Part shown: one piece after another, positions 33,085 to 40,401 of the stretch
Position numbering within the stretch: position 1 is the stretch's first letter
Layout of the letters: every line of letters begins with the position of its first letter
From: Lachnospiraceae bacterium
GTDB lineage: Bacteria; Bacillota; Clostridia; Lachnospirales; Lachnospiraceae
NCBI GenBank assembly: GCA_014804695.1
Contig: JAAUZJ010000018.1
Location: 64,632-119,157 of the forward strand
DNA length: 54,526 nt
Direction of reading: 5' to 3'
Notes under the pieces: model-generated
What the model was told of the DNA's origin: nothing
Seen by the model: only the letters and a program-made list of their open reading frames with translations
The model's database searches: none
Made by a program: the position numbers and the translations under genes

Positions 33085-34305
33085 ATGGCAGAGAAAAGGA
33101 AAGATAATAAAGGAAGAAAACTGGAAACAGGAGAGCGTTATGATTCAAAAAATAACCGCTACATGTTCCAAAAGATGATTGATGGTGAGAGAATCTCTAT
33201 TACAGCACATACATTGAACGATCTAAGAAAAAAGAAGAATGAAGTTTTGTGCAGGATTGATAAAGGCAGTAAAATAAATTCCAGTAAGGCAAAAATGACA
33301 TTGAATGCCTATTTTGACTATTGGATGGAGACTTTTGCAAAGAGTGGCAGAAAAGCCACTACTTGCACAAATTATAAGTCATATTATTGTACATATGTCA
33401 AGGAAACAATCGGTAAAAAGATTATTACGAAAATTACAAAAGCAGATTGCCAGAAAATCATAAATGAAATGATTGAGGATGGAAAAAAGCATAGCACAAT
33501 GGCAAATTTAAAGAGCTGTCTTAATATTGTTTTTGAGTGTGCGATAGATGATGATGTTATCGTAAAGAATCCGGCAAAAAATTTACAGATACCACAGACA
33601 GAGAGCAAAAAAAGAACTGCGATAAAAGAAGGGCATATTAAGTTGTTTATGGATTATGTGAAGAATGATGAGCAATATTCTTATTACTATCCGGCGTTTG
33701 TCATTTTGTTTAATCTTGGTGTAAGAGTAGGAGAAATGGCGGCTTTAACATGGGATGATGTGGATTTTAAAAATAACACGATCAGTATTAACAAGACAGT
33801 AAACCGATATAGAAAAGCAGATTATGGATTTACAATGGGGATTGCGTCTACCAAAAGTAAAACATCAGTCCGTAACATCCCGATGAATAGTGTTGTTAAA
33901 AGTACATTGCTGAAATTGAAAATGAAAAATTATCCTTCACAGGCAAAGTTGCCATATGTCGATGATTCGGGACATACGAGGGGAGAGATCGGCGGATTCT
34001 TGTTTACAAATACAATCGGCAATGCATGGAGTGAACCTAGTTTCCGGGAACTAATTAATAGGATTGTGGAACAATACAATAAAGGGGCAGAGAAAAATAA
34101 TGCAGAGAAAATAGAGAATTTCTGTCCTCACATGGCGCGCCATACTTATACCAGCCTTGCATATTCAGCAGGGGCAGATGTTAAGATAGTGAGCCAGATA
34201 CTCGGTCATGCTTCTACAGCGGTTACAATGGACACGTACGCACATCTTACAGAGGACAAAAAGCGGCAGCAGGAGGAAGTGGTGCAGACTATAAAAATAT
34301 CATAA
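33085..34305 (+). CDS. int: Tyrosine recombinase / phage-type integrase
   Basis: A 406-residue integrase. The N-terminus (GRKLETGERYDSKNNRYMFQ) is an AP2-like arm-binding domain, followed by a SAM-like core-binding domain (about residues 75-165). The catalytic domain has Arg in NLGVRVGEMAALTWDD (about 214), HMARHTY (H-x-x-R, about 350), LGHAS and the nucleophile Tyr in TMDTYAHL (about 386). GGAGG lies before the ATG at 33085. It stands 134 bp from the right attachment site, which it should recognise. It is the only recombinase in the element. Confidence 0.93.
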   Translation: MAEKRKDNKGRKLETGERYDSKNNRYMFQKMIDGERISITAHTLNDLRKKKNEVLCRIDKGSKINSSKAKMTLNAYFDYWMETFAKSGRKATTCTNYKSYYCTYVKETIGKKIITKITKADCQKIINEMIEDGKKHSTMANLKSCLNIVFECAIDDDVIVKNPAKNLQIPQTESKKRTAIKEGHIKLFMDYVKNDEQYSYYYPAFVILFNLGVRVGEMAALTWDDVDFKNNTISINKTVNRYRKADYGFTMGIASTKSKTSVRNIPMNSVVKSTLLKLKMKNYPSQAKLPYVDDSGHTRGEIGGFLFTNTIGNAWSEPSFRELINRIVEQYNKGAEKNNAEKIENFCPHMARHTYTSLAYSAGADVKIVSQILGHASTAVTMDTYAHLTEDKKRQQEEVVQTIKIS

Positions 34306-34439
34306 ATTTGTTGTAATTTATGTTGCAAAATCGTTGTAATAACACAAAAACAGACAACACAAGACGCAACTAATAAAGCGGGTAAAACATTGATTTTTCA
34401 AAAGGACAACATAAGACAAACAAACACGAACAAAAGTTC
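34306..34439. repeat. Right-end arm-type repeats between integrase and attR
   Basis: The gap contains TTGTTGTAA-TTTATGTTGCAAAA near 34307-34330 (matched near the left end at 19946-19970). It also has a direct pair, GACAACACAAGAC at 34353-34365 and GACAACATAAGAC at 34405-34417 (12 of 13 identical). Such arrays beside the core are expected of arm sites for the integrase N-terminal domain. Confidence 0.5.
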
Positions 34440-34459
34440 GTCAAGAAAAAATACTTGAC
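34440..34459. repeat. attR core (right copy of the 20-bp direct repeat)
   Basis: Identical to 19869-19888. Its last five bases (TTGAC) are also the first five of the -35 box of the ylxM-ffh promoter. The sixth base (A, 34460) comes from the host flank, so the box stays intact after integration. Confidence 0.85.
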
Positions 34460-34483
34460 AGGCCATTTTTTATATAGTAAAAT
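34455..34483 (+). promoter_or_regulatory. Promoter of the ylxM-ffh operon, overlapping the attachment site
   Basis: TTGACA at 34455-34460, a spacer of exactly 17 bp and TAAAAT at 34478-34483 make a consensus-like sigma-A promoter 44 bp before the ylxM start. Everything upstream of the -35 box is now element DNA, so any upstream activation element of the original promoter has been exchanged. Confidence 0.8.
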
Positions 34484-34526
34484 AGCAAAAGTCGAGTCAC
34501 AGCAAGGAATCTGATGAGGTAGAATC

Positions 34527-34880
34527 ATGGATAAAATTGTAGAACAGGGGTTGCTGTATGATTTTTATGGAGAATTACTGACAGAGCATCAGAAGAATAT
34601 ATATGAAGGTATAGTTTATGAAAATCTGTCGCTTAGTGAAATAGCGGAGAAACATGGAATCAGCAGACAGGGTGTGCATGATATTGTAAAACGCTGCGAC
34701 AAGGCATTAATGGAATATGAGAATAAGCTTAAGCTGATAGCCAGATTCAATAAAATAAAAGAGAGTATTAAAGAAATTGACAGCTTATCAGAGAACTATG
34801 AAAATAGTGAGACAGGTGATAAATTCCTATATTGTAAAAAGGTGCGTCAGCTGTCGGCAAAAATTTTAGAGGATCTATAA
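34527..34880 (+). CDS. ylxM: YlxM-family (UPF0122) SRP-associated HTH protein
   Basis: A 117-residue protein with YDFYGELLTEHQKNIYEGIVYE and a sigma-region-4-like HTH, SLSEIAEKHGISRQGVHDIVKR (about residues 35-56), as in YlxM. It precedes ffh, its usual partner, whose GTPase activity YlxM homologues affect. AGGTAGAATC is the weak ribosome site. It is the first gene of the SRP/translation operon and lies just downstream of the attachment site. Confidence 0.9.
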   Translation: MDKIVEQGLLYDFYGELLTEHQKNIYEGIVYENLSLSEIAEKHGISRQGVHDIVKRCDKALMEYENKLKLIARFNKIKESIKEIDSLSENYENSETGDKFLYCKKVRQLSAKILEDL

Positions 34881-34882
34881 AA

Positions 34883-34936
34883 GTGTGAAAAATAAATTTT
34901 TCACACGCAAGTTTGTGCTTGCGCCCAAACTCGCAG
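34883..34936. repeat. Intergenic hairpin repeat, copy 1
   Basis: GTGTGAAAAA and TTTTTCACAC pair around TAAA at 34883-34906. An overlapping second module, CGCAAGTTTG ... CAAACTCGCAG, ends at 34936. The same order recurs at 37011-37064 and, shortened, at 40975-41007. It lies between ylxM and ffh. Confidence 0.75.
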
Positions 34937-34959
34937 GCTGAGTAAGAATGGGGTTTTAT

Positions 34960-36318
34960 ATGGCATTTGAAAGTTTAACTGATAAACTACAGAATGTATT
35001 TAAGAATTTAAGAAGTAAAGGACGTTTGACTGAGGAAGACGTTAAGGTTGCGCTGAAAGAGGTTAAAATGGCGCTGCTTGAGGCGGATGTTAACTTTAAG
35101 GTAGTCAAACAGTTTGTCAAGTCCGTAGAGGAGAGGGCAGTCGGTGTCGATGTCTTGAACGGACTGAATCCCGGACAGATGGTTATCAAAATCGTTAATG
35201 AAGAGATGGTAGCCTTGATGGGTTCCGATACTACGGAAATACAGATGCAGCCCGGTAAGTCTATTACGGTTATTATGATGTGCGGTTTACAGGGTGCAGG
35301 TAAGACAACCACAACCGCGAAGATAGCCGGTAAGCTTAAGCTAAAGGGTAAGAAATCCCTGCTTGTGGCCTGTGATGTATATAGACCGGCAGCAATTAAG
35401 CAGTTACAGGTAAACGGCGAGAAACAGCAAGTGGATGTTTTTTCAATGGGAGAAAACTATAAGCCTGTGGACATTGCGAAAGCTGCGCTTGAACATGCGC
35501 AGAAGAATGGACATAATGTCGTTATTTTAGATACGGCAGGCCGTCTTCATATTGATGAAGAGATGATGGCGGAGCTGCAGGAGATTAAAGCAAATGTAGA
35601 TGTGCATCAGACTTTGTTAGTGGTTGATGCCATGACAGGTCAGGATGCGGTCAATGTAGCTAAGGATTTTGATGATAAAGTAGGCATTGACGGAGTTATC
35701 CTGTCTAAGATGGATGGTGACTCAAGAGGCGGTGCTGCATTGTCGATTAAGGCTGTTACAGGAAAGCCTGTTTTGTATGTAGGTATGGGTGAGAAACTTT
35801 CGGATTTAGAGCAGTTTTATCCGGACCGCATGGCTAACCGTATTCTTGGAATGGGTGATGTGCTTACCCTGATAGAGAAAGCCCAGCAGAATATTGATAT
35901 AGATGAAGAAAAAGAAAAGCAGATGGCTGAGCGCATGAAGAAAGGTAAGTTCGATTTTGAGGACTATCTTGAGAGCATGAAGCAGATGCGTAACATGGGC
36001 GGCATTTCCAGTATTCTTGGTATGCTTGGCATGGGAAACCAGCTGGGTGATATTGAATCTATGGTGGATGAGAAGCAGTTAGGCAGGATGGAAGCAATAG
36101 TCCTTAGTATGACTCCTCAGGAAAGACAGAATCCCAAGCTTTTAAATCCCAGTAGAAAACACAGGATTGCAAAGGGCGCAGGGGTTGATATAAGTCTGGT
36201 GAACAGATTTATCAAGCAGTTTGAACAGTCCCAGAAGATGATGAAGCAGATGCCCGGAATGATGGGCGGCAAGAGAGGCAAGGGCTTGTTTGGCGGCCTT
36301 GGGAAATTTCCTTTTTAA
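34960..36318 (+). CDS. ffh: Signal recognition particle protein Ffh (SRP54)
   Basis: The GTPase subunit of SRP that binds signal sequences and targets ribosomes to the membrane. The N domain (LTDKLQNVFKNLRSKGRL) is followed by the G domain with GLQGAGKTTTTAKIA (G1, about residues 107-121), DTAGRLHIDEEMM (G3) and SKMDGDSRGGAAL (G4 region). The Met-rich M domain carries GNQLGDIESMVDEKQ and ends MMKQMPGMMGGKRGKG. An in-frame ATG at 34948 would add four residues; 34960 has GGGG upstream. The length is 452 residues. Confidence 0.96.
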   Translation: MAFESLTDKLQNVFKNLRSKGRLTEEDVKVALKEVKMALLEADVNFKVVKQFVKSVEERAVGVDVLNGLNPGQMVIKIVNEEMVALMGSDTTEIQMQPGKSITVIMMCGLQGAGKTTTTAKIAGKLKLKGKKSLLVACDVYRPAAIKQLQVNGEKQQVDVFSMGENYKPVDIAKAALEHAQKNGHNVVILDTAGRLHIDEEMMAELQEIKANVDVHQTLLVVDAMTGQDAVNVAKDFDDKVGIDGVILSKMDGDSRGGAALSIKAVTGKPVLYVGMGEKLSDLEQFYPDRMANRILGMGDVLTLIEKAQQNIDIDEEKEKQMAERMKKGKFDFEDYLESMKQMRNMGGISSILGMLGMGNQLGDIESMVDEKQLGRMEAIVLSMTPQERQNPKLLNPSRKHRIAKGAGVDISLVNRFIKQFEQSQKMMKQMPGMMGGKRGKGLFGGLGKFPF

Positions 36319-36428
36319 GTAATAATTCTTAAAAATTTTTATGTATGATTTAGATAGATATCTGTTTATTAAGAGATATCATTCTATTCAAATAAAAAAT
36401 AAATTAATTTTACAATGGAGGCAAAAAA

Positions 36429-36677
36429 ATGGCAGTTAAAATCAGATTAAGAAGAATGGGAAAGAAGAAAGTTCCTTTTTACAGAATTGTAGTTGCAGAT
36501 TCCAGATCACCCAGAGATGGTAAGTGCATCGCTGAAATTGGAACATTTGATCCTAATACGGATCCCAGTACTTATAAGGTGGACGAAGAGGCAGCTAAGA
36601 AATGGCTGGCTAACGGTGCACAGCCTACGGAAGTTGTTAGCAAGATTTTCAAAAATGCAGGCATTATTGAGAAGTAA
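36429..36677 (+). CDS. rpsP: 30S ribosomal protein S16
   Basis: An 82-residue ribosomal protein starting [20 protein letters not shown], the S16 signature, followed by [27 protein letters not shown] stands 7 nt before the ATG. It follows ffh by 110 bp, a gap that contains a small GATATCT-type hairpin but no strong terminator, so read-through from ffh is likely. Confidence 0.97.
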   Translation: MAVKIRLRRMGKKKVPFYRIVVADSRSPRDGKCIAEIGTFDPNTDPSTYKVDEEAAKKWLANGAQPTEVVSKIFKNAGIIEK

Positions 36678-36715
36678 TCATGGAGATTTGCTAATCACAC
36701 TTTTGGAGGTGGATT

Positions 36716-36943
36716 ATGAAAGAATTAGTTGAAGTAATTGCAAAGGCGCTTGTCGATAGTCCTGATGAAGTAGTTGTTACACAAAAAGAAGATGGCAGAA
36801 ATATTACTATTGAGCTTCATGTAGCATCTGACGATATGGGTAAAGTAATCGGCAAACAGGGACGTATTGCGAAGGCAATCCGTTCAGTAGTAAAAGCAGC
36901 GTCATCCAAGGAAAATAAGAGAGTGGATGTAGAAATTATTTAG
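36716..36943 (+). CDS. khpA: KH-domain RNA-binding protein KhpA (YlqC)
   Basis: A 75-residue single KH domain with the GxxG loop in MGKVIGKQGRIAKAIRSVVKAA (about residues 42-63). KhpA pairs with KhpB/Jag in Firmicutes and affects RNA metabolism and cell size. Its place after rpsP is conserved across the phylum. GGAGGTGG precedes the ATG. Confidence 0.94.
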   Translation: MKELVEVIAKALVDSPDEVVVTQKEDGRNITIELHVASDDMGKVIGKQGRIAKAIRSVVKAASSKENKRVDVEII

Positions 36944-37010
36944 TTCATGACTCTTTATTCATTGAAATAAAAGGTCTATGGAGACGGCTTTTATATGATA
37001 TACAGGAATA

Positions 37011-37064
37011 GGGTGAAATTAGAAATTTCACCCGCGAGTTTGAGCTTACGCCCAAACATCGCAG
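37011..37064. repeat. Intergenic hairpin repeat, copy 2
   Basis: GGGTGAAATT and AATTTCACCC pair at 37011-37033. The second module is GCGAGTTTG ... CAAAC-A-TCGC up to 37064. Both modules match copy 1 (34883-34936) in order and spacing, with compensating changes in the first stem. It lies between khpA and rimM. Confidence 0.75.
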
Positions 37065-37102
37065 ATTTCGACCAAAGCATGTTGGTTAGAGTGATTCTTG
37101 GG

Positions 37103-37130
37103 GCGCAGGCTGCCTTGGCTTGCGCTTTTA
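37103..37130 (+). terminator. Terminator-like hairpin before rimM
   Basis: The stem GCGCAGGC / GCTTGCGC (37103-37110 and 37118-37125, one G-U pair) has a 7-nt loop followed by TTTTA. It would end or reduce transcription between khpA and rimM. Genes on both sides are normally co-transcribed, so partial termination is likely. Confidence 0.55.
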
Positions 37131-37151
37131 TATTATTATGTGGAGGAAGAT

Positions 37152-37658
37152 ATGATATCTGAATTGCAGGTTGGCGTGATCACGCAGACGCATGGAATCC
37201 GCGGTGAGGTAAAGGTTTTTCCCACTACGGATGATGCAAACCGTTTTAAGAAACTTAAAGAAGTCATTTTGGATAATGGCAAAGAACGGTTTAATATGAA
37301 TATAGAGGGAGTCAAATTTTTTAAAAAATATGCCATACTTAAATTTAAGGGATATGACTCCATTAATGATATAGAAAAATATAAGGGCGCCAAACTGCTT
37401 GTGACAAGGGACAATGCTGTAAAGCTGAAAAAGGATGAGTACTTTGTTGCGGATTTGATTGGGCTTAAGGTGGTGACGGACGAAGGACAGGATTTAGGCG
37501 TGCTTAAAAATGTGCTTGAAACCGGCGCCAATGATGTATACGTAGTGGAAATGGCAGATGAAAAAGAGGTACTGCTTCCTGCAATCAAAGAATGTGTATT
37601 AAACATTGATATAGAAAATGCAGTGATTACGGTACATGTTATGGATGGTTTGATGTGA
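37152..37658 (+). CDS. rimM: Ribosome maturation factor RimM
   Basis: Assists 30S assembly at the S19/helix 31-33 region. The N-terminal domain reads LQVGVITQTHGIRGEVKVFP, typical of RimM. The PRC-barrel C-terminal half has DEYFVADLIGLKVVTDEGQDLG and VYVVEMADEKEVLLPAIKE. GGAGGAAG precedes the ATG at 37152; the in-frame upstream ATG at 37098 runs through the terminator-like hairpin and is rejected. The length is 168 residues. The stop overlaps trmD (TGATG). Confidence 0.95.
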   Translation: MISELQVGVITQTHGIRGEVKVFPTTDDANRFKKLKEVILDNGKERFNMNIEGVKFFKKYAILKFKGYDSINDIEKYKGAKLLVTRDNAVKLKKDEYFVADLIGLKVVTDEGQDLGVLKNVLETGANDVYVVEMADEKEVLLPAIKECVLNIDIENAVITVHVMDGLM

Positions 37659-38371
37659 TGAATTTTTATGTAATGACGCTTTTTCCGGAAATGGTGATGC
37701 AGGGGCTTAATACCAGTATCTTAGGAAGGGCAGTTGAACGTGGAACTATAGCGATAGAAGCCGTTAATATAAGGGATTATACTACGGATAAACATGGAAA
37801 AGTTGACGATTATACGTATGGCGGCGGCGCCGGTATGTTAATGCAGGCCCAGCCGGTTTATGATACCTATTTAGCGGTTAATGAGATGATTAAGAAAAAG
37901 CAGGAAGACGCGCGTACAAGGGTTATATATGTTACGCCGCAGGGGAAAACTTTTTCGCAGGATATGGCAAAAGAACTGGCAGGTGAGGGGAATCTGGTTT
38001 TTCTCTGCGGTCATTATGAAGGTATAGACGAGCGGGTTTTAGAGGAAATTGTTACAGATTATGTGTCGATTGGGGATTATGTGCTGACCGGCGGCGAGCT
38101 TCCGGCAATGGTGATGATTGATGCGATTGCAAGGCTTGTACCGGACGTTTTACACAATGATGAGTCGGCGCAGACGGAATCTTTTCACAACGACCTTCTG
38201 GAGTATCCGCAGTATTCAAGACCGGAAGTCTGGCGGGACAAGGCGGTGCCGTCAATACTGCTTTCCGGCAACCACGCTAAGGTGGATGAGTGGAGGCTTG
38301 AGCAGTCAATTGAGAGAACGAAGAGGCTTAGACCTGATTTGTACGAAAAATGGGAGGCGCGGCAAAAATAG
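37658..38371 (+). CDS. trmD: tRNA (guanine-N1)-methyltransferase TrmD
   Basis: Makes m1G37 in tRNA. It starts MNFYVMTLFPEM. The knot signatures are YGGGAGMLMQ (about residues 50-59), FLCGHYEGIDERV (about 113-125) and SIGDYVLTGGELPAMVMIDA (about 134-153). The length of 237 residues is standard. The ATG at 37658 shares a base with the rimM stop; an in-frame GTG one codon earlier is less likely. Confidence 0.96.
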   Translation: MNFYVMTLFPEMVMQGLNTSILGRAVERGTIAIEAVNIRDYTTDKHGKVDDYTYGGGAGMLMQAQPVYDTYLAVNEMIKKKQEDARTRVIYVTPQGKTFSQDMAKELAGEGNLVFLCGHYEGIDERVLEEIVTDYVSIGDYVLTGGELPAMVMIDAIARLVPDVLHNDESAQTESFHNDLLEYPQYSRPEVWRDKAVPSILLSGNHAKVDEWRLEQSIERTKRLRPDLYEKWEARQK

Positions 38372-38374
38372 TGC

Positions 38375-38403
38375 TTGCATTTTTTCCTGCTATATGATAA
38401 ATT
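38375..38403 (+). promoter_or_regulatory. Probable promoter for rplS
   Basis: TTGCAT at 38375-38380, a 17-bp spacer and TAAATT at 38398-38403 lie right after the trmD stop. This leaves a leader of about 80 nt before the L19 start. L19 leaders can be autoregulatory in Firmicutes, but I could not fit this one to a known structure. Confidence 0.45.
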
Positions 38404-38490
38404 ATTAATGTTGTGAAAAAGATGGTCCTCTGGTATGCAAATATTAAGAACATCCAAACGCACAAGTTTAGAAAGGAGTAATTACAAATT

Positions 38491-38838
38491 ATGAATGAGA
38501 TTATTAGAGAAATTGAAGCAGCTCAGGTAAAGGAGACCGTACCGGAATTTAACATTGGTGATACAGTTAAGGTTTACGGCAAGATTAAAGAGGGTAACCG
38601 TGAAAGAATTCAGGTATTTGAAGGCACTGTATTAAAGAGACAGGGCGGAAGCAACAGAGAGACTTTTACCGTAAGAAAATTATCAAACGGTGTTGGCGTA
38701 GAGAAGACATGGCCGCTTCACTCTCCAAACGTTGAGAAGATTGAAGTAGTAAGAAGAGGTAAAGTAAGAAGAGCAAAACTTAATTACCTGAGAGGACGTA
38801 TTGGTAAGAGAGCCAAAGTAAAAGAACTGGTAAAATAA
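38491..38838 (+). CDS. rplS: 50S ribosomal protein L19
   Basis: A 115-residue protein with [40 protein letters not shown] and [20 protein letters not shown], all standard L19 sequence. AGGAG lies about 11 nt before the ATG. A perfect terminator follows it directly, so L19 ends this transcript. Confidence 0.97.
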   Translation: MNEIIREIEAAQVKETVPEFNIGDTVKVYGKIKEGNRERIQVFEGTVLKRQGGSNRETFTVRKLSNGVGVEKTWPLHSPNVEKIEVVRRGKVRRAKLNYLRGRIGKRAKVKELVK

Positions 38839-38849
38839 GAACGAGTCTG

Positions 38850-38886
38850 AACAGTTACCTTAAAGTGATTTAAGGTAACTGTTTTT
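38850..38886 (+). terminator. Strong Rho-independent terminator after rplS
   Basis: AACAGTTACCTTAAA (38850-38864) and TTTAAGGTAACTGTT (38869-38883) form a perfect 15-bp stem around GTGA, with the T-run extending past 38883. It also separates the translation genes from the signal peptidase block. Confidence 0.88.
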
Positions 38887-38937
38887 GCAATAAGTAAAAA
38901 TGTTTAAGTTATAAATACTGTCAGAAGAGGTGTAGTT

Positions 38938-39525
38938 TTGGCGAGAAGAAGAAAGGGACTGCAGTTTTATCAGAAGGAAAAAAAGATAAATTCCGAGCTT
39001 TTAAAAGATATATTTGAATTGATGATTGGAACTCTTGTCGCAATCTTTCTGGCGTTTGCGATTACTTATTTTGTCGGAATGAGAACCAGTGTGATCGGTG
39101 ATTCTATGGAACCGGCATTGTATAATGGACAGGAAATTTTGATCAACCGTTTTATTTATAAGATTTCTTCTCCAAAGAGAGGAGATGTGATCGTCTTTCT
39201 CCCGAACGGAAATCAGAAAACCCATTATTATGTCAAAAGGGTTATGGCGCTTCCGGGTGAGACTGTGCAGATTAAGAGCGGCAAGGTATACATAGACGGA
39301 GAGCTTCTTGAAGAAGATGAAAGTTATGACAAGATAGCGGATGCGGGCATTGCCGAGAATGAGATTGTGTTAGATGATAATGAATACTTTGTTTTAGGAG
39401 ATAACCGAAACAGCAGTGAGGACAGCCGTTCAGGCAATATCGGTGCAGTGGACGGAAGTAATATAATAGGAAAAGCATGGTTTCGTCTGAAATGTGATGA
39501 AAGCGAGATGGGGCCTGTGGAATAA
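38938..39525 (+). CDS. lepB: Signal peptidase I (first copy)
   Basis: A type I signal peptidase of 195 residues with one N-terminal transmembrane segment (about residues 22-45, preceded by a basic stretch). The catalytic Ser is in GDSMEPALYNG (about 60), the catalytic Lys in YVKRVMALPGETV (about 100), and box E is GDNRNSSEDSRSGNIG. The TTG start (MARRRKGLQF) has AGAGGTG upstream. It is followed by rbgA and a second, only moderately similar, signal peptidase. Confidence 0.93.
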   Translation: MARRRKGLQFYQKEKKINSELLKDIFELMIGTLVAIFLAFAITYFVGMRTSVIGDSMEPALYNGQEILINRFIYKISSPKRGDVIVFLPNGNQKTHYYVKRVMALPGETVQIKSGKVYIDGELLEEDESYDKIADAGIAENEIVLDDNEYFVLGDNRNSSEDSRSGNIGAVDGSNIIGKAWFRLKCDESEMGPVE

Positions 39526-39546
39526 AACTAATTTAGGAGAATTACA

Positions 39547-40401
39547 ATGAATTATCAATGGTATCCCGGTCATATGATGAAAGCAAAGCGTATGATGCAG
39601 GAAAATATCAAGCTGATTGATTTAGTCATAGAGATTGTCGATGCCAGAATTCCTCTAAGCAGCCGTAATCCTGATATTGATGAGCTTGGAAAAAATAAGT
39701 CAAGACTTATCCTTTTAAATAAATCCGATTTGGCGGATGCCGGATGCAATAAAGAATGGATTGAATATTTTAAAAAGGAAGGCTTTTATGTACTGGAGAT
39801 CAACTCTAAATCCGGAGCCGGGATTAAATCGATTCAAGGTACGGTCAGGGAAGCTTGTAAGGAAAAAATAGAGCGTGATAAGAAAAAGGGTATTATAAAC
39901 AGGCCGGTGCGGGCAATTGTTGCCGGAATCCCCAACGTGGGCAAATCCACTTTTATCAATGCGTATGCAGGCAGGGCGTGTACCAAGACCGGAAATAAGC
40001 CGGGAGTGACCAAGGGTAAACAGTGGATTCGTCTTAATAAGGATTTGGAGCTTCTTGACACACCGGGGATATTGTGGCCTAAATTTGAAAATCAGGATGT
40101 GGGAAGAAAACTTGCATACATTGGTTCTATGAATGACGAAATTTTACAGTTGGAAGAACTTGCAATAGACTTACTTACCTATTTAGTGGTACACTATAAA
40201 GAAGAGCTTATTAAACGTTATCAGTTTGAAGAAGGACTTGATGAGCCGCTTAAAATTTTGGAACATATCTGCGAAGACAGGAAATGTTATAAAAAGGGTG
40301 GAGAAATTGATTATTCCAAGGGGGCTTCTGTTTTGTTAGATGATTTCAGGAGCGGAAAAATAGGAAGAATCACTTTGGAAAGACCTGATGAAATGGTGTA
40401 A
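39547..40401 (+). CDS. rbgA: Ribosome biogenesis GTPase RbgA (YlqF)
   Basis: A circularly permuted GTPase needed for late 50S assembly. The motif order is permuted as expected: G4 LLNKSDLADAG (about residue 57) comes before G1 GIPNVGKSTFINAYAG (about 124-139) and G3 DTPGILWPK (about 173). The N-terminal INYQWYPGHM-type motif (here MNYQWYPGHMMKAKRMM) is diagnostic. The length is 284 residues. It has lepB genes on both sides, so secretion and ribosome assembly genes are interleaved here. Confidence 0.95.
   Translation: MNYQWYPGHMMKAKRMMQENIKLIDLVIEIVDARIPLSSRNPDIDELGKNKSRLILLNKSDLADAGCNKEWIEYFKKEGFYVLEINSKSGAGIKSIQGTVREACKEKIERDKKKGIINRPVRAIVAGIPNVGKSTFINAYAGRACTKTGNKPGVTKGKQWIRLNKDLELLDTPGILWPKFENQDVGRKLAYIGSMNDEILQLEELAIDLLTYLVVHYKEELIKRYQFEEGLDEPLKILEHICEDRKCYKKGGEIDYSKGASVLLDDFRSGKIGRITLERPDEMV

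Larger units (their letters stand above)
19869..34459. mobile_element. 14.6 kb integrated element with tyrosine integrase, P4-type primase and terminase-small-subunit-like gene (phage-satellite-like)
   Basis: The boundaries are a 20-bp direct repeat at 19869-19888 and 34440-34459. Joining the outer flanks restores a longer palindromic host site; joining the inner flanks gives the element's own site. Contents are an excisionase-like HTH, primase/helicase, packaging-protein homologue, decayed sigma factor, divergent repressor control, integrase at the right end and unknown cargo. No relaxase, coupling protein, type IV secretion, capsid, tail or large terminase is visible. This combination resembles phage-inducible chromosomal islands. 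A mobilisable element with a very unusual gene set is the alternative. Confidence 0.88.

Noticed and set aside
19842..34527. Integrative conjugative element
   Set aside because: No relaxase, coupling ATPase, VirB4-like or peptidoglycan hydrolase gene is present in the 14.6 kb, and the packaging-protein homologue points elsewhere.
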